A DNA stretch of 64,000 bases, from assembly GCF_031157275.1 (NCBI RefSeq), contig NZ_JAVIFW010000002.1, positions 620,001 through 684,000 of the forward strand. The letters are read 5' to 3'. The notes under the pieces were generated by a model. The model saw nothing but the letters and a program-made list of their open reading frames with translations, did no database searches and had not been told where the DNA came from. Both the position numbers and the translations under genes were made by a program. The first letter of the stretch is position 1. Every line of letters starts with the position of its first letter. This stretch comes from Streptomyces sp. LHD-70 (GTDB lineage Bacteria > Actinomycetota > Actinomycetes > Streptomycetales > Streptomycetaceae). Positions 26,880 through 34,786 of the stretch are shown one piece after another.

Positions 26880-28097
26880 TCAGGCCTCCTGGAGCCGGGC
26901 GTGGGTGGTACGGGTCTGCTCGCTGTTGATGAGCTCCCGCACCGTGTCCATCTCCAGGACGCCCCGGTAGCGGCCCTCGCCGTCGACCACGACGACCGTC
27001 GACGTGTCCGCGGACAGCATCAGGTCGAGCGCGTCGAACAGGGTGCTGTGCGGGCCGAGGGTGGAGAACACCGGGAAGTGCGACGGGGGTTCGGTGTCGG
27101 CCTCCGCGGTGGGCAGCCAGCCTGCGGGGCGCCGGTCGGCGTCGAGCAGCAGGCAGTACTCCCGGTCCTGCGCACGCGCGACGGCGAGGCGCCGCTCGGC
27201 GTCGGCGTCCGCGTCGACCGTGGGCCACTCGGGCACGTCGAGGGTGCCGAGCCGGGTCAGGGAGAGGCGGCGGACGGCCGCGCCCGAGCCGATGAACGCG
27301 GCGACGAACTCGTCGGCGGGCTCGGCGAGGATGCGCTCCGGGGTGTCGTACTGGCGCACCTTGCCGTTCTCGCCGAAGACCGCGATCAGGTCGCCCATCT
27401 TGCAGGCCTCGTCGATGTCGTGGGTGACGAACACGATGGTCTTGCGGACCGTGCGCTGGATGCGCAGGAACTCGTCCTGCAGCGCCTCCCGGTTCTGCGG
27501 GTCGATCGCCCCGAACGGCTCGTCCATCAGCATCACCTGCGGGTCGCCGCCCAACGCCCGGGCCACGCCCACGCGTTGCTGCTGCCCGCCGGAGAGCTGC
27601 TTCGGGTAGCGGTCGCGGTACGTAGCCGGGTCCAGGCCCACCATGGTGAGGAGCTCGTCCACCCGCTCCGTCACCCGCTGCCGGGACCAGCCGAGCAGCC
27701 GGGGCACGGTGGCGATGTTGTCGGCGACGGTGCGGTGCGGGAAGAGCCCGGAGGACTGGATGGCGTAGCCGATGCGGCGGCGCAGTTCGTGCACGGGCAG
27801 TTCGGTGACGTCCTGCCCGTCGAGGTGGATGCGGCCCGAGGTCGGCTCGATGAGGCGGTTGATCAGCTTCATCGTCGTCGTCTTGCCGCAGCCGGACGGC
27901 CCGACGAACGCGACGATGCGGCCCGCGGGTATGTCGAGGGTCAACTCCTCGACCGCCGCCTGCTCCTGGCCCGGGTAGCGCTTGACCAGCCGGTCGAGGC
28001 GGATCATGGGATGCTCTGCCGCTTCCGTACCGGGGTGCTCGGCCGCTTCCGTACCGGTGCGCTCGGCCGTTTCCGTACCGGGGTTCTCGTCCGTCAT
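26880..28097 (-). CDS. ABC importer ATPase with C-terminal CBS region (OpuCA type)
   Basis: Nucleotide-binding subunit of about 405 residues. Walker A is FVGPSGCGKTTT, the signature is LSGGQQQRVGVARAL, and Walker B is VMLMDEPFGAID, followed by VFVTHDIDEA. The C-terminal ~110 residues look like CBS modules (FDALDLMLSADTSTVVVVDGEGRYRGVL), which in OpuA gate transport by ionic strength or bind c-di-AMP. The N-terminus before MIRLDRLVKRY has three in-frame copies of a GTE-A-AEHP-like octapeptide, coded by tandem 24-bp repeats. ATG 28097 is one base past the upstream permease stop. Confidence 0.93.
   Translation of the reverse strand: MTDENPGTETAERTGTEAAEHPGTEAAEHPMIRLDRLVKRYPGQEQAAVEELTLDIPAGRIVAFVGPSGCGKTTTMKLINRLIEPTSGRIHLDGQDVTELPVHELRRRIGYAIQSSGLFPHRTVADNIATVPRLLGWSRQRVTERVDELLTMVGLDPATYRDRYPKQLSGGQQQRVGVARALGGDPQVMLMDEPFGAIDPQNREALQDEFLRIQRTVRKTIVFVTHDIDEACKMGDLIAVFGENGKVRQYDTPERILAEPADEFVAAFIGSGAAVRRLSLTRLGTLDVPEWPTVDADADAERRLAVARAQDREYCLLLDADRRPAGWLPTAEADTEPPSHFPVFSTLGPHSTLFDALDLMLSADTSTVVVVDGEGRYRGVLEMDTVRELINSEQTRTTHARLQEA
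28018..28090. repeat. Three in-frame 24-bp tandem repeats in the ATPase N-terminus
   Basis: Units of the form CCGCTTCCGTACCGGGGTGC (plus strand) recur every 24 bases, coding the octapeptide GTE-T/A-AE-x-x. Copy number differences would lengthen only the flexible tail ahead of the ATPase. Confidence 0.85.
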
Positions 28098-28098
28098 G

Positions 28099-28746
28099 TC
28101 AGGCACCCAGTCCCTTCGCAGTGGTGAGCCGGTTCAGTCCGGCGAAGAGCAGATCGAAGACGACGGCGAGCAGCACGATGCCGAGGCAGCCTTCCACGGT
28201 GAGGTACGCGGCGTACGGCGTACCGGCGCTGGCCAGGCCGTCGAGGATGAGGTTGCCGAGTCCCGGCCCGTTCACGGCCGCGGCGATCGCGGCGATGCCC
28301 AGGAGCAGCTGGGTCGCCACCCGCAGGCCGGTGAGCAACACCGGCCAGGCGAGCGGCAGTTCGACGGTGACGAGGACCCGTAGCCGCGTCATGCCCATCG
28401 CCCTGGCCGACTCCACGACCGCCGGGTCGAGTCCGCGCAGGCCGACCACCGCGTTGCGGAGCACCGGCAGCAGCGCGTACATCGTCAGGGCCACGACCGA
28501 GGGCCCGGTGCCGAGCCCCAGTGGGGTGATGAGCAGCCCGAACAGCGCGTACGACGGGATCGTGAGCAGCAGTCCGGCGAAGCCGAGGACCGCGGTGCGC
28601 GGGGCGCCGGTGCGGTAGGTGGCCACCGCGACCGGCACCCCGATGAGCACCGCCAGACCGAGTCCCTGGAGCACCAGGACGGCGTGCGCCAGCGTGGCGT
28701 CGGCGACGTCCGTCCAGTTGGACGCGAAGTAGTCGAGGAAGGTCAT
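28099..28746 (-). CDS. ABC importer permease (OpuC type), first copy
   Basis: Permease of 215 residues with five or six hydrophobic segments and the ATPase-contact loop LDPAVVESARAMGMTRLRVLVTVELPLA. It starts MTFLDYFASNWTDVADATLAH, typical of OpuCB. It begins 15 bases after the alpha/beta hydrolase stop, so the hydrolase and the transporter are one transcript. The order permease-ATPase-permease-binding protein matches Gram-positive OpuC operons. Confidence 0.92.
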   Translation of the reverse strand: MTFLDYFASNWTDVADATLAHAVLVLQGLGLAVLIGVPVAVATYRTGAPRTAVLGFAGLLLTIPSYALFGLLITPLGLGTGPSVVALTMYALLPVLRNAVVGLRGLDPAVVESARAMGMTRLRVLVTVELPLAWPVLLTGLRVATQLLLGIAAIAAAVNGPGLGNLILDGLASAGTPYAAYLTVEGCLGIVLLAVVFDLLFAGLNRLTTAKGLGA

Positions 28747-28761
28747 GACGGGCCGACGGGA

Positions 28762-29703
28762 TCAGTGCGCGTCGGCGGCGGCGGTCACGGGCTGCGGCTG
28801 CTGTTCCTGCGCGAACGCCGAGCCGAAGAACGCGTCGAGGTCCTCCACCACCGACTTGAAGGTCGGGTCGTCGTCGAACATCCACTCCGTGTGGCCGCGC
28901 CCTTCGAGGAACTTGAGCTGCTTGGGCTCCTTGGCGGCCGCGTACAGCGCCTCGGCCTCCTCGGGCTTGTGCAGCTCGTTCTCGGCGCCGTGGATGATGA
29001 GCAGCGGGCGCGGCGAGATCCGGTCGGCGACCGCCTCGGCGGAGAAGCGGAGCAGCAGGTCGGCGGATTCCAGGGAGACGCCGGAGCCGAAGCCGGGCGC
29101 CTTGTACAGCTCCTCGCCGACGTATCCGTCCGTACGGCCGTCCAGGTCGAGGCGGATGATGTCCCAGGGGCTGGTGATCTCCGAGCGGCCGTGCTCGGCG
29201 CGGTGGCCGCGGTCGGCGGCGACCCGCTCGACGAGGCTGTTCCAGGACTCCTCGTCGTGCATGCTGCGGGTCGAACGGCGGCCGTCCGAGATGCCGTTGA
29301 GGGAGGCCACGGCGCGCACGCGCGGGTCGTCCGCCGCCTCCGCGACGACGACTCCGCCGCCCATGCCCCAGCCGATCAGTCCGATCCGCTCGGCGTCCAG
29401 CTGCTCGGCGGCGGCGGCCCGGTCCACGGCGGCGCGCAGGTCGTCGGCCCACTCCTGCGGGGCGAGCCGGCCGCGCTCGCCCTCGGAGAGGCCGAAGCCG
29501 CGGTAGTCGAAGGCGAGGACGGCGTAGCCCCGCTGGGTGAGGGCGCGGGCGAAGCGCTCGGGGTGGATGACCTTCAGGCCCTGGTAGCCGGAGGACGGGA
29601 TGAGCACGGGGTACGGGGCGCCGGCGCCGTTGTCGTCGGGCAGGTGGAGGTCGGCGTCGAGGCGGATGCCTTCGCTGAAGAAGGGGAAGGGGCGCGTGAT
29701 CAC
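28762..29703 (-). CDS. Alpha/beta hydrolase lacking the nucleophile serine
   Basis: Protein of 313 residues with the alpha/beta hydrolase fold: YPVLIPSSGYQGLK, the LAFDYRGFGLSEG oxyanion-side motif, and a C-terminal histidine in EGRGHTEWM with an acidic residue in IIHGAENELHKPEE. The nucleophile elbow, normally G-x-S-x-G, reads GLIGWGMGGG, so the serine position is glycine. It may therefore be non-hydrolytic, use another residue, or act as a lyase or binding protein. GTG 29703 follows GGAG five bases upstream. It is co-transcribed with the OpuC-type importer and lies downstream of an IclR regulator, consistent with a role in using the imported compound. Confidence 0.85.
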   Translation of the reverse strand: MITRPFPFFSEGIRLDADLHLPDDNGAGAPYPVLIPSSGYQGLKVIHPERFARALTQRGYAVLAFDYRGFGLSEGERGRLAPQEWADDLRAAVDRAAAAEQLDAERIGLIGWGMGGGVVVAEAADDPRVRAVASLNGISDGRRSTRSMHDEESWNSLVERVAADRGHRAEHGRSEITSPWDIIRLDLDGRTDGYVGEELYKAPGFGSGVSLESADLLLRFSAEAVADRISPRPLLIIHGAENELHKPEEAEALYAAAKEPKQLKFLEGRGHTEWMFDDDPTFKSVVEDLDAFFGSAFAQEQQPQPVTAAADAH

Positions 29704-29714
29704 GGGGGCTCCTC

Positions 29715-29868
29715 GGTGAGCGGGGTGTGAGCTGGATGTGAGCGGGATGTGAGCTGGATGCGAGCTGGATCTGGGCAGGGGTGGGTAGGGCGGTGGCGTA
29801 CGAAGGGGGTGCGGGCGGTCGGGCCAGGTCAGGCCGGGCCAGGTCAGGTCAGGTCAGGTCAGGTCACG
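29715..29868. repeat. Short tandem repeats between iclR and the hydrolase gene
   Basis: This gap has no gene. At 29720-29770, 11-mers of the form GTGAGCTGGAT recur in tandem with single changes. At 29823-29866, GGTCA pentamers recur at least six times and run into the iclR stop codon. Both look like slippage-prone arrays. Confidence 0.75.
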
Positions 29869-30739
29869 TGCGTACGGGGGACAGCCCCGCGAGGGTCGGC
29901 GGCCTGGCCCCGCCGGTTCCGCCGATGCCCGCCATGGCGCGGGAGAGCTGCTCGGCGGCGGCCTGGGTGAGCCGGCCCGCGCGGTCGAGGTCCCGGCTCA
30001 TGCGGTGGGCGGGCGCCGAGACGTTCACCGCCGCGACGACCCGGCCCCGGAAGTCGCGCACCGGGGCGGCGGCCGCGACGAGTCCGGCCTCGAACTCCTC
30101 GTCCACCAGGGCGTATCCGGCCTTCCTCGCCTGGTCGACGCGGGCGATCAGGTCGTCGGCGTCACGGGGTGCCCGCGACGCTCCCGGTGCGTCCGCGCCG
30201 TACGAGCCGGGTCCGAAGGACAGGTCCGCGCACAGCAGCCGGATCTCGTCGGGCGAGTGGTCGAAGAGCAGGGCGCGGCCGGACGAGGTGGAGTGCAGGG
30301 GGGTGACCCGGCCCACCCAGCCGGTCGCCTGGATGGCGCGCATGGGGCTCTCGGAGAGGACGGTCAGGACTCCGTCGCCGCAGAGCACGGTCACGTGGAC
30401 GCGCTCCTTGAGCACGGAGACGAGCCGCTTCAGGACGGCCGGTCCCTCGGCGAGGAGCCGGGGCCGGCCCGCGTTGGCGGCGAGGGTGAACATCCGCCAG
30501 CCGAGCCGGTAGACGAGGGAGTGCGGGTCGCGCTCCACCAGTCCGGTCTGCTCCATCGACTTGAGGGCCCGGGACACCTGGCTCTTCTCCTTGCCCACCC
30601 GGCGGGCGATCTCGACGACCCCGAGTCCGCCCTGCTCGGCCGCCTCGTCGGACCCCAGCACCGTCAGGATGGCGACGGTGCGGTGGAGCCCGGACGATCC
30701 CTCAACTGTCATGGCTGGATCATGTCCGTGGCGCTTCAT
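29864..30739 (-). CDS. IclR-family transcriptional regulator
   Basis: Protein of 291 residues. The winged helix is at about 20-80 (VEIARRVGKEKSQVSRALKSMEQTGLV), and the GAF-like effector domain follows (VTVLCGDGVLTVLSESPMRAIQ, then VDEEFEAGLVAAAAPVRDFRGRVVAAVNVSAP). ATG 30739 is chosen for the AAGGG nine bases upstream; ATG 30712 is an alternative without a ribosome site. The first of three shared operators (30743-30770) overlaps that ribosome site, predicting autorepression. Copies also precede the DUF6282 and nitrilase genes, so this protein is the probable local repressor. Confidence 0.9.
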   Translation of the reverse strand: MKRHGHDPAMTVEGSSGLHRTVAILTVLGSDEAAEQGGLGVVEIARRVGKEKSQVSRALKSMEQTGLVERDPHSLVYRLGWRMFTLAANAGRPRLLAEGPAVLKRLVSVLKERVHVTVLCGDGVLTVLSESPMRAIQATGWVGRVTPLHSTSSGRALLFDHSPDEIRLLCADLSFGPGSYGADAPGASRAPRDADDLIARVDQARKAGYALVDEEFEAGLVAAAAPVRDFRGRVVAAVNVSAPAHRMSRDLDRAGRLTQAAAEQLSRAMAGIGGTGGARPPTLAGLSPVRT

Positions 30740-30742
30740 CGA

Positions 30743-30770
30743 GGACAACCCTTGTTGTCGTGTGAGCAAC
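30743..30770. promoter_or_regulatory. 28-bp three-half-site operator, copy 1 (iclR)
   Basis: GGACAAC-N4-GTTGTCG-N3-GAGCAAC. It has the same spacing as copies at 31657 and 32666. It covers the iclR ribosome site. Confidence 0.75.
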
Positions 30771-30798
30771 TTCATCCCGCGGCTGCCGTGGGCCCGCA

Positions 30799-31626
30799 TC
30801 AGGGCGTCACCAGTGCCTCGGGGATCTCTCCCGCGCAGGCGGTCAGGGCGCCGCGGTCGAGGCCCTCGGCGGCAAGCGTGCCGATCAGCAGCCGCAGGGC
30901 CTCCGGCGGCGGGGGCGAGTCCGGCTGGCCCGCGTCGGAGGACAGCGCGATGCGGTCGAGTCCGACGGTGCGCGCGAAGTGGGCGAGGCGGGCGGGCGTC
31001 ATGCCGGGCTGGTGCAGGAGCTGGTAGGTGGTGATCTCGGCGACGGCACCCTGGGCCGTCAGTGCGGCGGCGAGCTCCGCGTCCATGCCGGGCACGGTGT
31101 ACGAGGGGTGGGTGAGGAGGATCCGGCGGACCCCGGCGGCCCGCGCCTCGGCCACCAGCCACCGGCACTCCTCGGCGGACAGGTGCCCGGTGGCGAGGAC
31201 CGCGTCGGCCTCGGCGACCATGCGGCACACGGCGCGCGCGGCCTCGCCGGTGGCCGGGTCGACCGGCGGTACGGCGTAGGTGTGCGGGGAGAGTCCGGTG
31301 CGCAGTCCGCAGAGCCGGGGCAGTCCGGCGGTCTGCTGGGTGTGGGCGTCCGCCGTCGGCATCCACACGACGCGCGCCCCGGCGTCGAGGGCGGCGGCCA
31401 CGGCGGCCGGGTTGACGCCCCCGGCGTGCTGGTTGAGGGCGATGCCGCCGTAGACCTTCAGGGGTGCGGCGCGGGCGGCGGCGGCCGCCCGGCCGACGGT
31501 CGACTCGTAGTGGGCCTTGAGCACGCAGCCGGTGAACCCGGCTGCGGCGTACGCGGAGACCACGTCGTGGTCGTCGGCGAGGCGGGGGGTGACATCGGGT
31601 GCGGCGTGCACATGGAGGTCGAACAC
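30799..31626 (-). CDS. DUF6282 amidohydrolase-like protein
   Basis: Protein of 275 residues resembling a metal-dependent hydrolase barrel. The opening FDLHVHAAPDVTPRL gives the HxH pair. Further histidines fall at strand ends in VLKAHYES, VLATGHLSAEE and ILLTHPSY, and an aspartate in RIALSSDAGQP could complete a binuclear metal site. No characterised reaction is known to me for this family. GTG 31626 has no clear ribosome site. Operator copy 2 lies 31 bases upstream. It sits between the nitrilase and iclR genes on the same strand, which suggests the two hydrolases act in sequence on one compound. Confidence 0.8.
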   Translation of the reverse strand: MFDLHVHAAPDVTPRLADDHDVVSAYAAAGFTGCVLKAHYESTVGRAAAAARAAPLKVYGGIALNQHAGGVNPAAVAAALDAGARVVWMPTADAHTQQTAGLPRLCGLRTGLSPHTYAVPPVDPATGEAARAVCRMVAEADAVLATGHLSAEECRWLVAEARAAGVRRILLTHPSYTVPGMDAELAAALTAQGAVAEITTYQLLHQPGMTPARLAHFARTVGLDRIALSSDAGQPDSPPPPEALRLLIGTLAAEGLDRGALTACAGEIPEALVTP

Positions 31627-31656
31627 GGCGCAAGCCTGCGCCGCGGCCGACGCTCA

Positions 31657-31684
31657 GGACAACGGCAGTTGCTGCGTCGACAAC
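31657..31684. promoter_or_regulatory. 28-bp three-half-site operator, copy 2 (DUF6282)
   Basis: GGACAAC-N4-GTTGCTG-N3-CGACAAC, located in the leader of the DUF6282 gene. Confidence 0.75.
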
Positions 31685-31697
31685 CGCCAGTGGGCGG

Positions 31698-31788
31698 GGC
31701 TCAGTCCACGCCCTCGCTCATCAGCCGAGGCGGCGCTGGGAGTCCAGTCGGCTGCGCAGGCTCAGTCCACGCCCTCGCTCATCAGCCG
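31698..31788. repeat. 30-bp direct repeat duplicating the nitrilase 3' end
   Basis: Identical 30-mers at 31698-31727 and 31759-31788 contain GGCTCAGTCCACGCCCTCGC. The second is the true gene end coding RLMSEGVD and the stop. The first is an extra copy 61 bases downstream. Confidence 0.9.
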
Positions 31789-32598
31789 TTGCACCTCGCG
31801 CGAGACGAGGCCGAAGCGCGGCTCCTCGATCAGCGGCATCTCCCGGCGCCGGCGGCGGACCGCGGAGATGTCGAGGTCGACCACGGTCAGCGACTCCCGG
31901 TCGCGCGGCGCCTCGGCGACGACCTCGCCCCACGGGTCGAGCACCCGCGAGCCGCCCCAGAACGTGGCCTTGCCCTCCTCGCCGACGCGGTTCACGAAGA
32001 CCACCCAACACTGCTGCAGGCGGGCGATGTTGAGCAGCAGGCTCTGCCAGTACTCCGCGGTGTCGATGGCGCCGGGCGCGAGTCCGACCCCGCTGTTCGT
32101 CGGCACGAACAGCACTTCCGCGCCGTCCTGCGCGGCGAGCCAGGGCAGTACGGGCTGCCAGGCGTCGTTGCAGATCAGGGTGGCCGCGCGGGCGTGCGGG
32201 GTGTCGAAGGCGCGCAGCGCGTGGCCGGGGCTGAAGTGCTTGCGCTCCTCCCAGTCGAGGTAGTTGGGCAGGTACAGCTTGCGGTGCGTGTGCAGCGGCG
32301 TACCGGCCGACAGGTACACCGCCGAGTTGTAGCGCCGCAGCCTGCCGTCCTCGTGCAGGCCGACCAGGACGTCCGGCCCGTACCGGGACAGCTCCGCGAG
32401 CCGCGGGTCGTCGTGCGGCAGGGAGATGTCGCCGGGTACGGAGCCGAGGGCGTACCCGTGCAGGCTCAACTCGGGGAAGACCACCAGGTCCGCCTGCTGC
32501 TCGGCGGCCTCCTGGGCCATCCGCGCCGCGGTCTTCAGATTGGCGTCCAGGTCGCCAAGGACGCAGTCCGTCTGCGCCAGTGCGATGCGCACGGCCAC
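31762..32598 (-). CDS. Nitrilase-superfamily carbon-nitrogen hydrolase
   Basis: Amidase-type enzyme of 278 residues that hydrolyses a C-N bond. The catalytic triad is complete: E43 in FPELSLHGY, K107 in THRKLYLPNY and C143 in TLICNDAW, plus a second glutamate in LDWEERKHF. No glutaminase partner is fused, so it is a stand-alone amidase or carbamoylase; the natural amide is unknown. It starts MAVRIALAQTDCVLGDLDAN. Operator copy 3 lies 68 bases upstream. It is the first gene of the same-strand run that ends with the OpuC-type importer. Confidence 0.9.
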   Translation of the reverse strand: MAVRIALAQTDCVLGDLDANLKTAARMAQEAAEQQADLVVFPELSLHGYALGSVPGDISLPHDDPRLAELSRYGPDVLVGLHEDGRLRRYNSAVYLSAGTPLHTHRKLYLPNYLDWEERKHFSPGHALRAFDTPHARAATLICNDAWQPVLPWLAAQDGAEVLFVPTNSGVGLAPGAIDTAEYWQSLLLNIARLQQCWVVFVNRVGEEGKATFWGGSRVLDPWGEVVAEAPRDRESLTVVDLDISAVRRRRREMPLIEEPRFGLVSREVQRLMSEGVD

Positions 32599-32665
32599 CC
32601 ACCTCGTTCTCGTCGTCGGGCTTTTTTGTCGGGGGTTCGCCCTTCTACGCGAGGACGGCCTACGT

Positions 32666-32693
32666 CGACAATCCCGGTTGCTGTGACGACAAC
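32666..32693. promoter_or_regulatory. 28-bp three-half-site operator, copy 3 (nitrilase)
   Basis: CGACAAT-N4-GTTGCTG-N3-CGACAAC, in the nitrilase promoter just after the P-type ATPase stop. Confidence 0.75.
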
Positions 32694-32701
32694 GAGCCGG
32701 T

Positions 32702-34672
32702 CTACCAGGCCTTTTCGCGCAGCAGCCGCAGCCCGTTCAGCGCGACGAGCACCGTCGAGCCCTCGTGGCCCGCCACACCCAGGGGCAGCGGCAGATGGCC
32801 GACCAGGTCCCAGACGGTGAGGATCGCGATGCCCACCCCGGCGATCACCAGGTTCTGGGTGACCAGGCGGCGGGCGCGGCGGGACAGGCGCACCGCCCTG
32901 GGTACGGCGGCGAGTTCGTCGCGTACGACCACGGCGTCGGCCGTCTCCAGGGCGAGGTCGGAGCCCGCGCGACCCATGGCGACGCCGGTGTGGGCGGCGG
33001 CGAGGGCGGGGGCGTCGTTGACTCCGTCGCCGACGACGAGCACGCTCCTGCCCGCCTCCGCCAACTCCCGTACAGCTGAGGCCTTTTCGTGCGGCAGCAG
33101 GCCCGCGCGCACATCCGCGATGCCGACCGCGGACGCCACGCCCGCCGCGGCCGCCGGGCCGTCGCCGGTGAGCAGGACCGGGGGCGTGCCGGTGAGCTCG
33201 GCCAGGTCGGCGACGGCCGCGGCGGCGTCGGGCCGCGGCCGGTCGGCGAGGGCGAGGCGGCCGGCCGGGGCGCCGTCGACCAGGACGAGGACGGTGGTGT
33301 TGCCGTCGTCGGGTTCCGCGTGCGCCGGTTCCGCGTGCGCCGGTTCCGCGTGCGCCGGGAGCAGTCGGGCGGGGGCGCCCACCTCGACCTCGCGGCCCGC
33401 GACGGTGGCGGTCACGCCGCGGCCCGGCGTCGAGGTGAAGTCGTACGCCTCCGGGAGCCGCAGGTCGCGCTCGCGGGCGGCTTCGGTGACGGCGCGGGCG
33501 ATGGGGTGTTCGCTGCGGTGCTCGACGGCGGCGGCGAGGGTGAGCAACTCCCGCTCGCCGAAGCCGGGTTCGGGGCGGACGGCGACGACGCGCGGGGTGC
33601 CTTCGGTGAGGGTGCCGGTCTTGTCGTACGCGACCGTGTCGATCTCGCCGAGGCGCTCCATCGCGACGGCGGATTTCACGAGGACGCCGTGCCGGCCCGC
33701 GTTGGCGATCGCGGAGAGCAGCGGCGGCATCGTGGCGAGGACCACCGCGCACGGCGAGGCCACGATCATGAAGGTCATCGCGCGCAGGAGTGCGCTCGTG
33801 AGGTCCGCGCCGAAGGCGAGCGGGATCCCGAACACGGCGAGCGTGGCGACGACGACGGCCACGGCGTACCGCTGCTCCACCTTCTCGATGAACAGCTGCG
33901 TCGGCGCCTTCGTACGGGAGGCCTCCTCAACGAGCGTGACGATCCGGGCGAGCACGGTGTCGGACGGGTCGCGCAGCACCCGCACCCGCAGGGCGCCCGC
34001 CGGGCCGTTGACCGTACCGGCGAACACCTCGTCCCCCGGCCCCTTCGGCACGGGCAGCGACTCTCCGGTGATGGTGGCCTGGTCGACCTCGCCCGCGCCG
34101 TCGACGACCTCGCCGTCGGCGCCGATCCGCTCGCCGGGGCGGACCAGGATCTCGTCGCCGACCCTCAGCCGCCCGGCCGGGACGGTCTCCTCTGTCTCCT
34201 CCATCCCCTCCGCCTCTCCGGTGACCCGGGTGGCGGTCTCGGGTGCGAGGTCGAGGAGCCCGCGTACGGAGTCCTCGGTACGGGCGGTGGCCAGGGCCTC
34301 CAGGGCGCCGGACGTGGCGAAGATGACGATGAGCAGCGCACCGTCCATGACCTGCCCGATCGCGGCGGCACCGAGGGCCGCGACGATCATCAGGAGGTCC
34401 ACGTCGAGGGTGCGCTCGCGCAGCGCGCGCAGCCCTTCGAGCGCGGGCTCCCAGCCGCCCGCGGCATAGGCGACGGCGTACAGCGGCGCCCACCACCAGG
34501 CGCTCAGGCCCGCGAGGTGCAGCGGCAGGGCGAGCAGGAACGCGACCAGGGCGGCCCCGGCCCAGCGCACCTCGGGCAGGGCGAGCAGACGGGTGCGGCG
34601 GGTGGGGGTGACGGGGTGGGCGGCGGATACGGCCGGTACGTCGACCGTCGATTCCCGTACGGACGCGGGCAT
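32702..34672 (-). CDS. P1B-4-type metal-exporting ATPase (CoaT/CtpD-like)
   Basis: Heavy-metal efflux pump of 656 residues. Membrane helices at about 38-70 and 90-125 precede the actuator domain with TGES (202-205). The metal-site helix carries SPC (306-308) in place of CPC, the phosphorylated aspartate is D350 in DKTGT, the nucleotide domain has HP (389-390), and GDGVNDAPAL follows. The last helix contains GHEGST. SPC plus HEGST is the signature of P1B-4 pumps for cobalt, iron(II) or related ions. No N-terminal metal-binding domain is present. Three AHAEP repeats (about 440-454) lie in the nucleotide domain. It is divergent from an ArsR/SmtB sensor. Confidence 0.93.
   Translation of the reverse strand: MPASVRESTVDVPAVSAAHPVTPTRRTRLLALPEVRWAGAALVAFLLALPLHLAGLSAWWWAPLYAVAYAAGGWEPALEGLRALRERTLDVDLLMIVAALGAAAIGQVMDGALLIVIFATSGALEALATARTEDSVRGLLDLAPETATRVTGEAEGMEETEETVPAGRLRVGDEILVRPGERIGADGEVVDGAGEVDQATITGESLPVPKGPGDEVFAGTVNGPAGALRVRVLRDPSDTVLARIVTLVEEASRTKAPTQLFIEKVEQRYAVAVVVATLAVFGIPLAFGADLTSALLRAMTFMIVASPCAVVLATMPPLLSAIANAGRHGVLVKSAVAMERLGEIDTVAYDKTGTLTEGTPRVVAVRPEPGFGERELLTLAAAVEHRSEHPIARAVTEAARERDLRLPEAYDFTSTPGRGVTATVAGREVEVGAPARLLPAHAEPAHAEPAHAEPDDGNTTVLVLVDGAPAGRLALADRPRPDAAAAVADLAELTGTPPVLLTGDGPAAAAGVASAVGIADVRAGLLPHEKASAVRELAEAGRSVLVVGDGVNDAPALAAAHTGVAMGRAGSDLALETADAVVVRDELAAVPRAVRLSRRARRLVTQNLVIAGVGIAILTVWDLVGHLPLPLGVAGHEGSTVLVALNGLRLLREKAW
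33312..33356. repeat. Three perfect 15-bp tandem repeats in the P-type ATPase gene
   Basis: GGTTCCGCGTGCGCC repeated three times in frame gives AHAEP repeats in the nucleotide-binding domain. Confidence 0.95.
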
Positions 34673-34729
34673 GACGAAGGAGCCCCTCAGCTTGGCGGCG
34701 AGCAGGATGCTTCCACCATACCCGCATAC

Positions 34730-34745
34730 ATGAACAGCTCTTCAT
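34730..34745. promoter_or_regulatory. ArsR/SmtB-type operator
   Basis: ATGAA-N6-TTCAT dyad with flanking CATAC and TCATTTG, AT-rich against the background. It lies midway between the divergent pump and sensor starts. It resembles known SmtB/NmtR operators. Confidence 0.75.
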
Positions 34746-34786
34746 TCATTTGGGGGTGGTGGGTGGCGGCTCGCTACGATGTGCGT

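Noticed and set aside
33089..34786. Large plus-strand reading frame extending the ArsR gene upstream
   Set aside because: It is the antisense shadow of the P-type ATPase; only the last 118 codons encode ArsR.
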